Source of the DNA: Hexactinellida sp. DTS-2022
Taxonomy: Eukaryota > Porifera > Hexactinellida
Length of the DNA stretch: 64,000 nt
NCBI GenBank assembly: GCA_028753945.1
Contig: JAPNXP010000010.1
Location: 3,475,042 to 3,539,041, forward strand
Direction: 5' to 3'
The position numbers and the translations under genes are program-made. Positions 44,661-56,574 of the stretch are shown here, in pieces. The number at the start of each line of letters is the position of its first letter. The stretch's first letter is position 1. Below the pieces are notes generated by a model that was not told the DNA's origin, did no database searches, and saw nothing but the letters and a program-made list of their open reading frames with translations.

Positions 44661-45099
44661 ACTGTATTTGATTCGCTTTTCACTTCATAAACGTTGTTCA
44701 AATTTACTTCTATCGAACATTAATCTACCGTGATTGATATTAGACTTTAAATAAACGTTAAATATTTTCGAAAGGTTTCTGGTATTGTGTGTAATCACAT
44801 GATATAATTCGTAGCATAATATTCTTGCTTGTATGAATAAACATACCTACATTGTTTGAAATGTACATATGTATAATACTACCTAGTTCTAATATGCATT
44901 ACCATAGAGAAAGGGTTTATATAAATTTTAGTATGACTGTTGGAAATCATTTACATGATTTTTCCATCAGTGCTCTTCTGTCAACTGAAGCTGTGCTGAG
45001 AATACAGCCATCTGTTCATACAAAACTGCCTGCTGTAATGGAAGTAAGTCTGCAGCACTCGACAACTCGACCGAATCATCTTGGTTATCAACCATTTGG

Positions 45100-45690
45100 T
45101 TATTCAACTTCTGGAGACTCTAAAATTGGACTTCCTTCAAATTCAACGGGATCCTCTGTTGATGCTGTTAAGCTATTTGATGCTACGCGTATTGGGATTT
45201 CATTGTTCCCAGCTGGTGCTTGGTCAACAGCACCTGAAATTCCACTAAAAGCAGGGGTGTGATGGAACATCTCTGTTACCCGGCCTGCAGAGTCATAAAT
45301 ACCTGTATCTGTTGATATGTATAATGAGCATGTCTTCGTCTTCGACATGTCCAGCAGTGTTTGTACCCCCCCCCCAGTCTTTATGGCCCTAAAGCTTGCA
45401 TCAATTTTATGTTTGGCGTTTAGTTTAAGGTTGATCCATTTTTTTTCACGTCTTCTACAGCTCTGCCATTACCATTTGCTGGATTAAGTTTGACTACAAT
45501 GTCTCTGCAGATTTGTTTTTTTTTTTTTGTCAGCACTATTTCCTGAGCCTCTCAAAATCTCACCTGCTGATTCAATTTCATCAATGAGACTGCATTCTTC
45601 TTCTCTAGTCCAATTTGTTTTGTGGGTGTCGTCCATTTTTTTCGGTATTGTAAACTTATTGCAAGTACTCTGCAGCAATTTATATACACG
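45100..45690 (-). pseudogene. Harbinger-associated Myb/SANT-like protein, broken
   Basis: Minus-strand frames read NWTREEECSLIDEIESAGEI, later AVEDVKKKWINLKLNAKHKI, then AFRAIKTGGGVQ in pieces. Next comes a longer frame (45348-45100) with STEDPVEFEGSPIL. The order Trp-Thr-x-Glu-Glu...KKWxxLKxxxK...TGGG is that of the Myb-like partner protein encoded by Harbinger transposons, which helps the transposase enter the nucleus and bind ends. A poly-C run near 45368 and a T run near 45522 disrupt the frame. Confidence 0.65.
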
Positions 45691-46049
45691 GGAGGACGCC
45701 GACCTACGAAATCATTAATGACACTGTATATTTTCGTAACGCTAATGACGCAGAAATTTTGATGTCGATATGTTAATATTTTGTTTTAGTGAACTGTTTC
45801 ATGTTACAATATACAAAGCACTTGTTGTTTATATGTTTTGTTTAATCTTTATGTGATGAATGATTATATACAACTTATGCTCTTTGATATATAAATTTGA
45901 TTAATTGTATATTAGCGTTTAAATACAATCTTAATTCAACTAAAGTTATGAATAACAAACTGATCCCTGTAGTGTTTTGCAGCAAAATGCCCAGTTTCCT
46001 CAAATGCGAACGGTTCATCCATCATACTTGCATGATGATCAATAATGGA

Positions 46050-46440
46050 ATCTTACAACATGGGTTGCTTCCAAACAATAGCCATATTATGAAGAACAGC
46101 ACATGCAAGAATAATAGTGCAGACTTTATCTGCTGCCATGCGGATCTCTCCGTGAAGGCAATGAAATCTTCTCTTCCACCTCCCAAAGGTTTGCTCTATT
46201 AATACACGGGGTTTTTTGTGGGAATAACTATAATTCTCTTGGACATTTGAAGCAGGTTGCCGCTATGGAGTTAATAAATAGGATTTCAGCATATACCCGC
46301 TATCACCTAAGATATGCTCTCCAACCAAGAAGTTATTCTCCAAATATGTTCACCTGAGAGTGCTTCCAAATACGTGAGTCATGTACTGAACCAGGGAATC
46401 TTGCCAATACATCGGAAAATCTACCATCAGGTAGACTTCA
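46050..46440 (-). pseudogene. PIF/Harbinger transposase, C-terminal half
   Basis: In shifting minus-strand frames I read DGRFSDVLARFPGSVHDSRI, then LVGEHILGDSGYMLKSYLLT, IEQTFGRWKRRFHCL and VCTIILACAVLHNMAI. These match the DDE domain of Harbinger/HARBI1 transposases (PGS.HDSRI, LGDSGY, IE.TFG..K.RF). The N-terminal half is missing: the relic stops at 46440, where a GC-rich GACGGGGGGCCGGTGCACGC piece begins. Several shifts make it inactive. Confidence 0.8.
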
Positions 46441-46535
46441 TAGGCGTATAGTATGACGGGGGGCCGGTGCACGCACCGTCAACTAGTATGCATTACGGGG
46501 CGGAGGCCTCTTCGCCCCGTCAGCTTTCTGTTAAA
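46441..46535. other. GC-rich insert of unknown type
   Basis: GGCGTATAGTATGACGGGG, GTGCACGCACCGTCAACTAG and ACGGGGCGGAGGCCTCTTCG stand out in base composition from the surroundings. CGGGGCG...CGCCCCG pairs as a small hairpin. No termini assigned. Confidence 0.4.
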
Positions 46536-46589
46536 GATTCCGGAAAATATATAAATATATACAGAGTATGAAATCATGACTATTTCAAT

Positions 46590-47652
46590 CAAGAGTAGAT
46601 TTTTCCAGACCATGGATTACTTAAAGGCCATTGATTAATAGCTAACATATCTTTATCTCAATAGCTAGTAATGACAGACCTGAGAAATGCATTATAATTA
46701 TATAGGAAGTTTGGAACACGATATCAAGGCATACATAACACCCTTTAGAATGGTAATATATCATCATTTGATTACATAATCGCTATTTTTCGTGGTATGG
46801 GGGATTATCGTGTTTTTATAGCCTGCTTTTAACATGGTTAAACGCGTTATAAACGTTCAAAATTGGAACATGAGGATGTCCATAACTCGTTGAATGAAAT
46901 ATATAGAAATTATAAATGGAATGCTGACACATTCCTCGGTTGCCAGGGAAATGCATATTTCATAAAATGAGCCATAACTCAAAAACTATCTATTTTATGT
47001 AAACTATGCTAGTACTGATCTATCCGCAATTGGTAACTTCCTATTCATTGATAATACATTTTCTAGGCCTAACATCAATAATCTTTGAGATAATGAGATT
47101 ATTAGCACTTAATTCTTTATCTGGTAATACACTCATTATCTCAAAGATTATTCAACTTAGGCCTAGAAAATGTATTATCAATGAATAGGAAGTTACCAAT
47201 TGCGGATAGATCAGTACTAGCATAGTTTACATAATATCGATAGTTTTTGAGTTATGGCTCATTTTATGAAATATGCATTTCCCTGGCAACCGAGGAATGT
47301 GTCAGCATTCCATTTATGATTTCTATATATTCCATTCAACGAGTTATGGACATCGTCATGTTCCAATTTTGAACATTTATAACGCGTTTAACTATGTTAA
47401 AAGCAGGCTGTAAAACACGATAATTTCCACGAAAAATAGCGATTACGTAATCAAATGGTGATATATCACAATTCTAAAGGTTGCCATGTATGCCTTGATA
47501 TCATGTTCCTACTTCCTATATTATTAGAATGCATTTATCTGGTCTGTCATTACTAGCTATTGAGATAAAGTTAAGTCACCTATTTATCAATGGCCTTTAA
47601 GTAATCCATGGTTTGGAGTATTGGTAAGGCCTTATATAACGAAGGTCACGGT
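46590..47652. mobile_element. Giant foldback element, copy 3
   Basis: The most complete copy: the left arm starts near GACCATGGATTACTTAAAGG and the right arm ends CCTTTAAGTAATCCATGG with GGCCTTATATAACGAAGGTC. The arms of about 500 bp face each other around TAATGAGATTATTAGCAC and the complementary TAATACACTCATTA near 47100. GGAATGCTGACACATTCC and TTGCCAGGGAAATGCATA lie in each arm. Confidence 0.85.
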
Positions 47653-47896
47653 TTAGTGGATATTCTTGAGAAAAAACGCTTAACGCAATTTTTTAATGAT
47701 TTTTTGCAATTTGGGTGGGACGTGCGAGCATGTCTCTCCCAAAGAACTCGATTCTCCCTCGCACAATAAATCCCCATTCATCATTTCGTTGTTTACAATG
47801 TGACATAGTTTAATGCACGAATGAATCAGTTTTGACACAGCTAAACTAGTCTTAATAATTCGCACTAATAGTGCTCTTCACTACTTCATTTCCACA
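47653..47896. other. Spacer
   Basis: The minus-strand frame 47865-47680 (SKLIHSCIKLCHIVNNEMM) has no recognisable domain. Nothing else seen. Confidence 0.35.
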
Positions 47897-48199
47897 AATC
47901 TCACAGTGTGGAACCATGGGGTAATAGGAAAAATTTGAAATATCCAAATGCTAATTTAAATGCGACATTCGATTCTATAATGTTGAACGAATAGAAAAAT
48001 GTTATTGCCATTTACCTGGTTAAATATATATCATGCCTACACAGAGTCAAAGTTATGCATAAAATTTTAAAATTCAATTTCTGAAAAACCACAAATATCT
48101 ATTGTTAGCCAACTTTGCTATATTTAATTATGCTTGATTCTTTGGTAAGTCAAAACTTATATGTGTATTCTTATACATCATTTGATAGATTTTGACTAG

Positions 48200-49220
48200 T
48201 TTTCAAACTGAACTAACAAAGTGATAATTTTTTATGAATTTTCCTTTCGGGCTATTTTATTAATAACTTCATGCATTGTGGCAATTATTCCAAATGTCTG
48301 ATCTTAGAATGCAAACAATTGCGAGCTGAATTGTTTGCGTTTTTATGTTGTCTATTTATCTAAGCTTCGATTTAAAACATTTCTACGCCCGCCCGAAGGC
48401 GCCCAAATATATTTTCGAGCTAAAGTAAATAGTTGGTCAAGATATCGGACGCTTTTTCAATTTTTCCAATTTTGAACTTTCATAAAAATTAACTAATTTC
48501 CCTTTTAGTTGTAAACGAATAATGGTTTAAAATAATATTATACGGTTTTGCTTGAATAATAACTATTGTAAACTGTACTAGCTCATCAAATTTGACAATA
48601 TGAGTGAATTTGTTTCTAACAAAGACACATATGATACTTATGTAGCTAACGACGGAAGTATCATTATATCTGTACAAACTCTGATTGGAATTAGTCCGTA
48701 CACTGTGTAATAGCAACCCTGTACTGGTAAATCGATTCAAAGCTATAATGGTATATAAAGACCCGACAAACTGCGTACAAGACACATTATACAATAATTA
48801 ACTTAAGAAAAGCTATCAATAAATGTCAATTCATGGTATTTAGTTACTGAATTATTTGTATTAGCTTAACTTTGTTCTTGTTTCCATAAAAAATGTTAAC
48901 ATAAGGTAGAGCAGCTTTTGCAGTGTCATACATAGGGCGTAGCCTAGAGTTAATGATTGGTACTATGTATTATGACTATGAGTCATAATAAGTAGGGAAT
49001 TTTGGGACAATTTTGATTATGTTTAATAGAAAATACTGATTCTGTGTAAATTATTGGTAGAACCATGGCTCTATTAAACCTACCGAAGCCTACGCACATG
49101 ATACACGTTCAATTTTATTAATTATCATAAAATGTAGAGTGATAAATATTTGATTATTATTGACCCATATTAAAAATATTCAAAATAAATGAATGATGAT
49201 GTCATTTTCACATATTTCTA
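48200..49220. other. AT-rich interior, no gene seen
   Basis: GCAAACAATTGCGAGCTGAA pairs with TTGTTTGCG at 48310-48350 as a small hairpin. The minus frame 48794-48489 has no recognisable domain. Confidence 0.4.
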
Positions 49221-49221
49221 G

Positions 49222-49683
49222 TTGTTAAGCCACCATACACGATGCAACACAGTAAGATACACGGTGCAACAATGTTACAAGCAAAATGTTGCATACAACA
49301 CAATTTTCGTAAGACAAGTTGCATGCAACATTTATTTTCGTGCAACATTGTTGCATGGAAATTACTCTATTACACGTGGTAAATATATTATTTTAAATCA
49401 GTACTATATGTATAATCCCAATGGATTTGTTAATTCCCAATTCAGTATTGTGGATAAAACACACGTTGTCGTTTCCGCATTCCAAAATATTAAACTTCTC
49501 CGGAGGAAATTGCAATCGACCAGTCCACGCAAATTGAGATCTCATGGGTTAAAGCTTGGATCAAAATCGAGAGACGCAAAGTGCATTTCATCTATTGATG
49601 AAATAAATTTTTTAGTTGACACATCAAGTTATAGAAATTTCGTAAGGATGGATCGTCTATCCAGTGTTAAATTAATTAATTGA
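49222..49683 (+). CDS. Unrecognised 153-codon frame
   Basis: The longest intact frame in this element. The first third translates the terminal GTTGCA repeats and is probably spurious. From about residue 65 (NPNGFVNSQFSIVDKTHVVV) to the end the composition is more protein-like, with a basic stretch RRKLQSTSPRKLRSHGLKL. I do not recognise it, and it may be a chance frame. Confidence 0.25.
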   Translation: MLSHHTRCNTVRYTVQQCYKQNVAYNTIFVRQVACNIYFRATLLHGNYSITRGKYIILNQYYMYNPNGFVNSQFSIVDKTHVVVSAFQNIKLLRRKLQSTSPRKLRSHGLKLGSKSRDAKCISSIDEINFLVDTSSYRNFVRMDRLSSVKLIN

Positions 49684-52600
49684 TTAATTAATAATTATCA
49701 TAAGGTATAGCATAGCCTACTAAACATAAGGCCATTTCACTGAGCCAAATGCGCCTGGACCAGAGATAAGATGAAGGCGATTTTCTTATATACCCATAAT
49801 GTAAATATTTAAATTTTGATTAAAACTACAATGCTTATCTGGTTTAGAAATATAGTGAACGAGATTCGTCTATATAAATATTAGCTATTCTAATTACAAT
49901 TTCTATTTAAGGTTGCAGTATACCTTTAAATTTACCAATTTCGGGTATTTTGCCACTTATAGGTTTTATTTCATTTCTGGATAGAACAGCCTATGCCGCA
50001 TCTCTATTCCAAACTTTGTAGAAAAATATAGAAAACTTTTAATAATACCGACTTTTTTGTGACCTCCACCTAAGCCACTCCTGTAGGGGCTCATTTTTTT
50101 CTGACACCGCCATCTCCAGCCGCAACTTTTGTCAATTTGGGAAACACATTTTGCCTTCATATACAACCTAGAAACAAAATCTCAACGGTTTTGGACAGCT
50201 CTCAATTAGTTCTATCTTGTCTATGTAGCGAATTTCATTTGTGACTTTTCTTTCTAATTATATTATATTTCCTAATGATAAAAAAAGTGATGTCGACTGT
50301 TATTGATGAAAAATTGGACTCATAAGTAATCAAAAAGAAGTTGTACATTCACATGATATATTAGAAGCTTCTCTATGTAATAAAACAGGAAACAAGTCTT
50401 AATCATTAAGAGGAAAAAACTTGTGTATCCCAAGAAAGTGTGTTTATAAAAAATTTAAATTTTCTCCATGTTACCAAGGTCGAATATTATTGCATCTTTG
50501 GATAGATCTCGCAGCAGGGAATCTAAAACAAAAAAGATCTTTCAAATCTGCAAAAAACTTTAGAAAAAGTGCTTAAAAGTATACTGCAACCTTAATTAAT
50601 TCAATCACACTTTGCCTTATAATGCTAGCTCCTTGTTTATTTATATCCTGGACTCATACCCTACTCTTGCTCTGCTCCCAGATGTGCTACTGGATACTAT
50701 AGTGATCATAGTGGTGTTGCAGTATTTCACATTCCTTCTGGTCCGCAAGACATCGTCCATAAGTGGAAACGTTTTCTGCATAAAGATGGTGTGTATATAT
50801 ATCTTTACTAGCTTAATTAATTACTTTACCAGTTTTCCTTTAAACTTAAGCTTTATTAATAACATCACTTACATATATTAATTAATAATTACGTAATTAT
50901 GTAATTATATGCTAGATCTTCACACACTGAAAAATATTTTCGTTTGTGCTAAACACTTTGATCCTGATGATATCATTGACAGACACAAAATTATCTTGAC
51001 ATTGATGGCCAAACGAAGATACGACCAATAAAAGCTACATTGAAGAAAGGCGCAGTACCTAAATACCTTCCTGGTGGCCCAGATCGTCTTAATGATCACA
51101 CTATCAAGTATCAGCGGCTTGATAGAGACAAAAAGGAGCATATGATTTACAGATCCATGTATGTCAAGTTGTGCTAAATATAAATGTTTTGCATTTTAAC
51201 ATGTATTTTATTGTATATAGGCAATGAAACAGAGTATTGACTTGTACGAAGAAGAACAGAGAAAATTCACTGTCTCTAAATTAGATGACATAATCACTAA
51301 ATCATCTAACATTAAGATCACCAAGGATGGATTTCTGGCTCCTTGATACCACATTTATATTGTAAATCTGACATCAAATGCAGCAGTCATTCAGTTTCTT
51401 CAAGTTAAACTGTTATAATCGTGGAACCCTTGCGAATCTCTCAATCAGCTGTTTGTTTGAAAACCGATAGATATGAACATTGATTGATTAATCAACACTC
51501 TTGGAAAGTAGTTCGTCTTAAGGACCGAAATTACATAATGATGCCAGATTTAATTGAATGTATACTATAGTTCGTTGGTTAGAGTCTGGGGAAGCTTACC
51601 AGTTCATAGGAAAATTAACAGTTCAAATCTTCACGAGTTTTCACCATTCAAGTATTGCACTGCCTAACTTGTAGAATATTGAGCGGAGAATGTGGAATTG
51701 TCATCATTTATACAAATTGATCTTATTGAACACCATTTTGGATTATACAAACAAATGTAAAACTACATTGGTTTGTCAAGTCCTGGAAAATGAGAGGGCA
51801 CTTAAACAGTCTAATATTCTCAAGTCGATAATAGGAAAGATTATGTCCATAAAGATAGAGATTCGTTTATGGAATTTATCAGCAGCTTCGAAACCCATGA
51901 AGATGGTCTTTATCGGAGCCATCCTGAGAATTTTGATTTCACACATTATGTGTGTGGGCACTCTTTTGAAGTTTTTCCTGAATTCATACACAAGACAACC
52001 TCTTGCATTTATCGGAGGATATGCTGCCTTTCTTATTAAGGAAATTGTCTAAATTCTCAGATTTGTACCCCGATTGTTGTTCAGTACTCATAGAAAATAT
52101 ACGGAATTGAATGGAAATTGAAGACCCGGATTTTAACTTTTGCCTTTTGTATCGTGGCTGCTTAAAATGACCCTTCCAATTACGTGCTAAATGTGGTGTT
52201 TACACCTTGAAGAGTGTTTACAATGATGTTTTCAATCGGATTCAAGCAAATCCCTCCTAAAACTCGATAGTGAAAAGTGCTAAGACTTCGTTGATGAGTG
52301 TATAGATTGCTTAGACAGAAGGAAAATCAATTTATTACTTTAAATTTTAACAACAGTAGCCAATTGTTACTTAACAGCAACAAGGCAAAGAACAATAATG
52401 TTCCTACTAACTGACCCAAAGAAAATCATAAGAAATTCCTCTAAACATTTGCTTAGTTTTCATAATTATACTATCTAGTTTGCATGTAATAATAATACTT
52501 GAGCTTGAATTTATGTTGGGAGACAACTATGAACGATGTATACTACTTTGATATGTGTAGTTGATATAATGATTCTAGTATTAATCAAGTAATTGGTTAC

Positions 52601-53250
52601 AGTTAGAAAAATAAACCCGCCTTTATCTTATCCCTGATCCAAAGCAGTGAAATGGCCTTTATATAGTAGGCTATGGGTATAGCCATTTTTTGTATTCTTA
52701 GTTACCACTGGATATCTATATATTCATCCAAACCTCATTTATTCGGGCACTGTCGTCCGGAGGCTGCCCAGAACTAGAATTTACCCGGATCTTAGAAATA
52801 TAATGGTTAGTACATGTGCAATCCCAAAGTGTATAATCCAAATTTTCTAGATTCATTCAAAATCAAAAAACGACGTTAACGGGTCCTGGATAATTTATAT
52901 TTGTAGTATTTCTAGGAAAGGAATATGCATCAATACGATCAGTGTTTTTAAAACCGTGCTCAAATTTCTAATATATACATTTGTGTTCGCATTAAAGGTG
53001 ACTTGATTAAGAGTAGTGAGATTAAGTAGCAAATTAAATAGGTACACTAGAAAGAACATGTGAAATTTTCAATTGTTTGAGTAGGTGAAAAATGCAAACG
53101 AAAATAATCTGAACGCAACATTTCAACATACACGATGAAACTAAGTTGCATGCAACATTGTTGTATGCAACTTTGTTCCATGAAAAATTTAACATACACG
53201 ATGCAACAAAGTTGCATGCAACTTTGTTGCATCGTGTACGGTGGGCTTTA
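49226..53250 (+). mobile_element. THAP/P-like transposon II, about 4 kb, degraded
   Basis: Left TAAGCCACCATACACGATGC and the complement of the right end, TAAAGCCCACCGTACACGAT, followed by GCAAC, are inverted termini. Next to each end lie several GTTGCATGCAAC-type palindromic words (49240-49360, 53110-53240). It encloses a THAP-type transposase relic on the plus strand. The target duplication is unclear. Confidence 0.65.
50650..52262 (+). pseudogene. THAP-domain P-like transposase relic
   Basis: First exon remnant: TGYYSDHSGVAVFHIPSG with DIVHKWKRFL, the first half of a THAP zinc finger. After an intron-like gap, FVCAKHFDPDDIIDRHKI and LKKGAVPKYLPGGP complete it. A piece at 51220-51340 (DLYEEEQRKFTVSKLDDI) and another near 51710 reading IDLIEHHFGLYKQM, then VCQVLENERALKQSN, match the C-terminal part of P-type transposases; FIGGYAAFL near 52010 parallels IAGYAVF in the other P element. 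The catalytic Asp-containing block is missing, so the gene is both frameshifted and internally deleted. Confidence 0.7.
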
Positions 53251-53379
53251 GAAAAAAATAATAAAATTTATGGATTCTACGGAGTCGATTTCCTACCTGT
53301 ACTAATGCAACTTTTATACGTACCATTAACGTAAATACCTATTACCCCATAATCGCCATTTTTGCCACACTGTGTATCT

Positions 53380-53985
53380 TACTATTATATGGTCCTGTGG
53401 AAACACGTGCACTTCTTTTTAATTATTTTGGTTGTCTTAGATTGGCTTTCTTCTTATATAACTCGATGTATGTGTTGTTGACATAATTTTCCGACAACAC
53501 TTGTGCACGCCTGTCCTGGCAATTATCAACGATGGTATCACCTCTCTCAATGCTTGCCCTGTTGATGCCTTCTGCTCTTTTCTCACAAATAACCACTCTC
53601 GGGTATTCTTCTACTTCATTCTAACACAAAGGGCACATTTCTTGGCTCGCGCTCATATCAATATCTAATATGCTAATAGAAATATTAGCAAATAATTGGA
53701 AATAATTTTCAAAACTACATGGGAAAACACAATACAAAATATAACCAGTTTTATTATGTATTTCCATTTGAAAATTTATCATACCTTCAGCCGTAAACTA
53801 TAATATTTCCAAATTAAACAGTACTCAGTAAGCATAGCCGAGAAAAACCAGGGGTCACTCGATATGGTTTATAATGTAATTTCGTTACAATTACAAATCA
53901 ATTAGGCACACAAGTAATTTCGTGAACACAAAATAATGTCCTAAATTTATTTTAGTAAAGAAATAAAAAATAATATAGAATATTG
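53380..53985. other. Spacer with a partial GGGGTCACTCGATA module
   Basis: CAGGGGTCACTCGATATGG at 53849-53868 begins the module seen in elements B and C, but it is not continued. Otherwise nothing seen. Confidence 0.4.
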
Positions 53986-53989
53986 AAAT

Positions 53990-54066
53990 CAAGTACGCGT
54001 AGAATATCACACTAACAAACACAAACACAAACATGCATACAACAATCGAATTTTAATAATATAGAT
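53990..54066 (-). mobile_element. Helitron-like head, minus orientation
   Basis: Complemented it reads TCTATATTATTAAAATTCGA, then GTTGTATGCATG and GTTTGTGTTTGTG. This is the 5' head of the family described at 21284. Confidence 0.5.
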
Positions 54067-54084
54067 GAGTTCTGGTGTACTTTG

Positions 54085-55741
54085 CACAGTGGGAATTTTC
54101 AGGGGTGTAAGTGGAAATAGTAAAAACTATGCTAGATAGACTCTAATGAAGTATTATTGACATATAGATTATCGGTAGCTGCAAACTGAATGGCATTACC
54201 AAAAATGATGTACCTAGGCTCCTAAACGTAGTTCTAAACAATTCATGTTAATTCTGTCATATATTATACTTTAGGTTTGTTAACAAATTTTTTATTGTTC
54301 ACCCATGATTATATATACTATTAAAACACAAGCCTGGGTGTATATATATATATTTGTTTGTATGTTACGAGTTGATTGAAGAAAGTGGACGGTTTCCAAA
54401 TGTGATTTTTGGCATATAGGGGTACCCTTTGGCACCAGACAACAAGTTGAGGTTTCCACCGAAAATTTCTCACACCTCGACAAGTTATGACGTCATTGTC
54501 ACATTTCGAGAACCCTGAAAATTCACTTAATCGCACATAATTCGCGCCCTCTAAGAGATAAAAATCTGAAAATTTAATAGAACATGCACATTAATGATGC
54601 GGACACGTTGGTCATACCAGATCACCAATACGCTTACTCATTATCGCATGATGACGTAATCATTAAAATTTCACATTGTTAAATTCTACTATTTTAGGCC
54701 TATTTACGCTTCATAATCAATATTAGGAGTATGTATACCATGTACCACACAGCAACCGCGAAGCGGTTGGTGTGTGGTTCTGTTCCGCCGCGAAGCGACC
54801 TAGCAAGCGAAGCGCGCTAGTTGATAATATTTATTGAACAAGGTATAATTTTTTCAAAAATCCTAATATATATCGTTCAAAGTTATTAAGTGATCCACGT
54901 CGCGCCTTTATAAACTATTTTATAAGAATATTACATCACCTAGGTTTTAGAACTAGTAGAACCTAGTTTTGACAATATTGTTGAGATATCAGTATGTAAA
55001 ATATGTTACAATTAATTTTCCGACAGTTCAGCTCCCTACTAAACTTTAATTCATCTAATTGACACCGAATGTTTGATATTATTCAGATTCTAATTAATTG
55101 TAATCCATAACTCACTGGATTCGAGTTAAGAAATTCACAAGCTTCCTTGTTATACATAAGAAATAATTTTAATTGAAGGAGAATAATTTGTACTTGAATC
55201 ACTTATCTTAATAAATTAATTAATATTGAAAGAAAATATCTGTGGGCAAATTTTTGGGCATCTGGCATTTGGTTTATGTTGAAGTTAAATATGTCTACTT
55301 TATATTAAAAACACTAAAAATCCCCATGAGCCTGGACACGATATTTCCCATCATCTTGAAGGAGGGGGACTAAGTAAGAATTTTTTGTCTGAATCGTATA
55401 TTTTCCGTTAGCCACATCCCATAATCAATTTATACTGAGATGTTATTATGATATATAATATATATAATTAACCATGTATATCAGAATATTCAAAAGATAA
55501 GTCATTCTCAAGAACAGTGTTCTCAAAATCTGCAATGAAGCATTAGTAGCTTTCTATAACCGCAAAATAGAAATTCCAATTGTCAAAAATCTAATACATT
55601 CAATAGTCATAACAACCAAAATATTTCTTAGATTGGAATGAAATTATGCATTACTAGGTTATTTGATATTCTGAATTCAGGGCTAACCACGAATTCAAGT
55701 TTCAAGAGAATGATAATTTTTCCACCTAAATTACCACTGTG
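54085..55741. mobile_element. CACAGTG-ended (Transib-like) element, 1657 bp, non-autonomous
   Basis: Left CACAGTGGGAATTTTCAGGG and complement of right CACAGTGGTAATTTAGGTGG, flanked by identical 5-bp CTTTG at 54080-54084 and 55742-55746. GTGGAAATAG starts at base 27 of the left end and GTGGAAAAAT at base 17 of the right end. A CCACGTCGCGCC block at 54896 parallels 63068. There is no transposase. A Helitron-like repeat is nested at about 54309-54820. Confidence 0.85.
54309..54820 (+). mobile_element. Helitron-like repeat with GC-rich 3' hairpin
   Basis: Starts TATACTATTAAAACACAAGC with a TTTGTTTGTATG tract and ends ACCTAGCAAGCGAAGCGCGC followed by TAG, then T. TAGC and GCTA near the end can pair. 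CTAG followed by T agrees with the Helitron CTRR end inserted between A and T. Confidence 0.5.
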
Positions 55742-55746
55742 CTTTG

Positions 55747-56380
55747 TATGGAAAACAAATTTACAATGAGTTATCAATAATTAAGCGGAACATTGAAAAT
55801 TTCTTGCATAACACGGAGTTTCAAGAAGCCCAATTGAAACCAGTCCTCTGGCATATAAAAATACATGCAAGCGATATAAGTGAAAACTGCAGATAAAACG
55901 AACAAGTTTCGACCTTCCCCTAGTGTTCGTATTTACGAGAGTCATCTGAATAAAGTATTTGAAACATCAGTGCTAGTTAAATTAATGATATTAATTCAAA
56001 ATAGATTGGGCTACAAAATTCAGCACATTAGTGAAAACGCATGCATTATATAGGAAATATAACTAAATTTATTTAAAATTACAACGCACAGTATATATGT
56101 TAATTGTGCAAATAAGATTCGTGCATGGAATTTATAATAGAAGGTACTCGATCTCAAAAAGTAAATAGAAGCTACTCGATCTCACAAAGTGACATCGAAT
56201 AGCTTCTATTTTCAATTTGAAAACTAAGATTGTATATAAGATTATATACTACTATCATACGCGTGAAGTATCTATCATGGCGGGCTCTGGGGAGTCAGGA
56301 TCCTCCAGGTCGTTAATGTACTAGCATCCTGTGGAGTAAAGGATGGCCCATGTCATAAGGTGTAAATTTAATGTACTATA
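55747..56380. other. Spacer with one small hairpin
   Basis: GAAGCTACTCGATCTCACAA and its neighbour duplicate GAAGGTACTCGATCTCAAAA lie at 56142-56185, and ATCGAATAGCTTCTATTTTC at 56193 pairs with them. No gene. Confidence 0.45.
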
Positions 56381-56574
56381 TTTGTTTAAACCATTGGTAG
56401 CTTCATCATAGCCTCCAAATGCTGAAGATGCTCGATCTTGGAACGTATTGACCTTCTGATCGATCTTCGACCTTGGACGACCAAGGTCGAAAATATTGGC
56501 CCAAAAATTTGTCCCCTGTAGGGGTTTATTTTGGGGAAACCCTCAAATTTGGGGAGCCCCCCAAAATCCAAATA

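Larger units (their letters stand above)
47902..53374. mobile_element. CACAGTG-ended (Transib-like) element, non-autonomous, 5.5 kb
   Basis: The left end is CACAGTGTGGAACC and the complement of the right end is CACAGTGTGGCAAAAATGG. Both carry ATGGGGTAATAGG, at bases 15-27 of the left and 25-37 of the right end. The flanking pentamers AATCT and TATCT differ at one base. No RAG1-like frame remains; the middle is occupied by a THAP/P-like element (49226-53250). Subterminal GCCCGCCCGAAGGCGCCC near 48372 parallels GC-rich spots in the autonomous copy. Confidence 0.7.

Noticed and set aside
44852..45262. Plus-strand 136-codon frame
   Set aside because: It is largely the shadow of the Myb-like Harbinger relic, whose minus-strand reading has recognisable motifs.
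45897..46202. Plus-strand 101-codon frame
   Set aside because: The minus strand reads Harbinger transposase motifs (IEQTFGRWKRRF, ACAVLHN) over the same bases.
50612..50881. Hydrophobic 89-codon frame as a membrane protein
   Set aside because: Another frame of the same bases reads a THAP zinc finger (TGYYSDHSGVAVFHIPSG).
53047..53334. Met/Cys/Gln-rich short frames
   Set aside because: Translation of the GTTGCATGCAAC terminal repeats of the THAP/P-like element.
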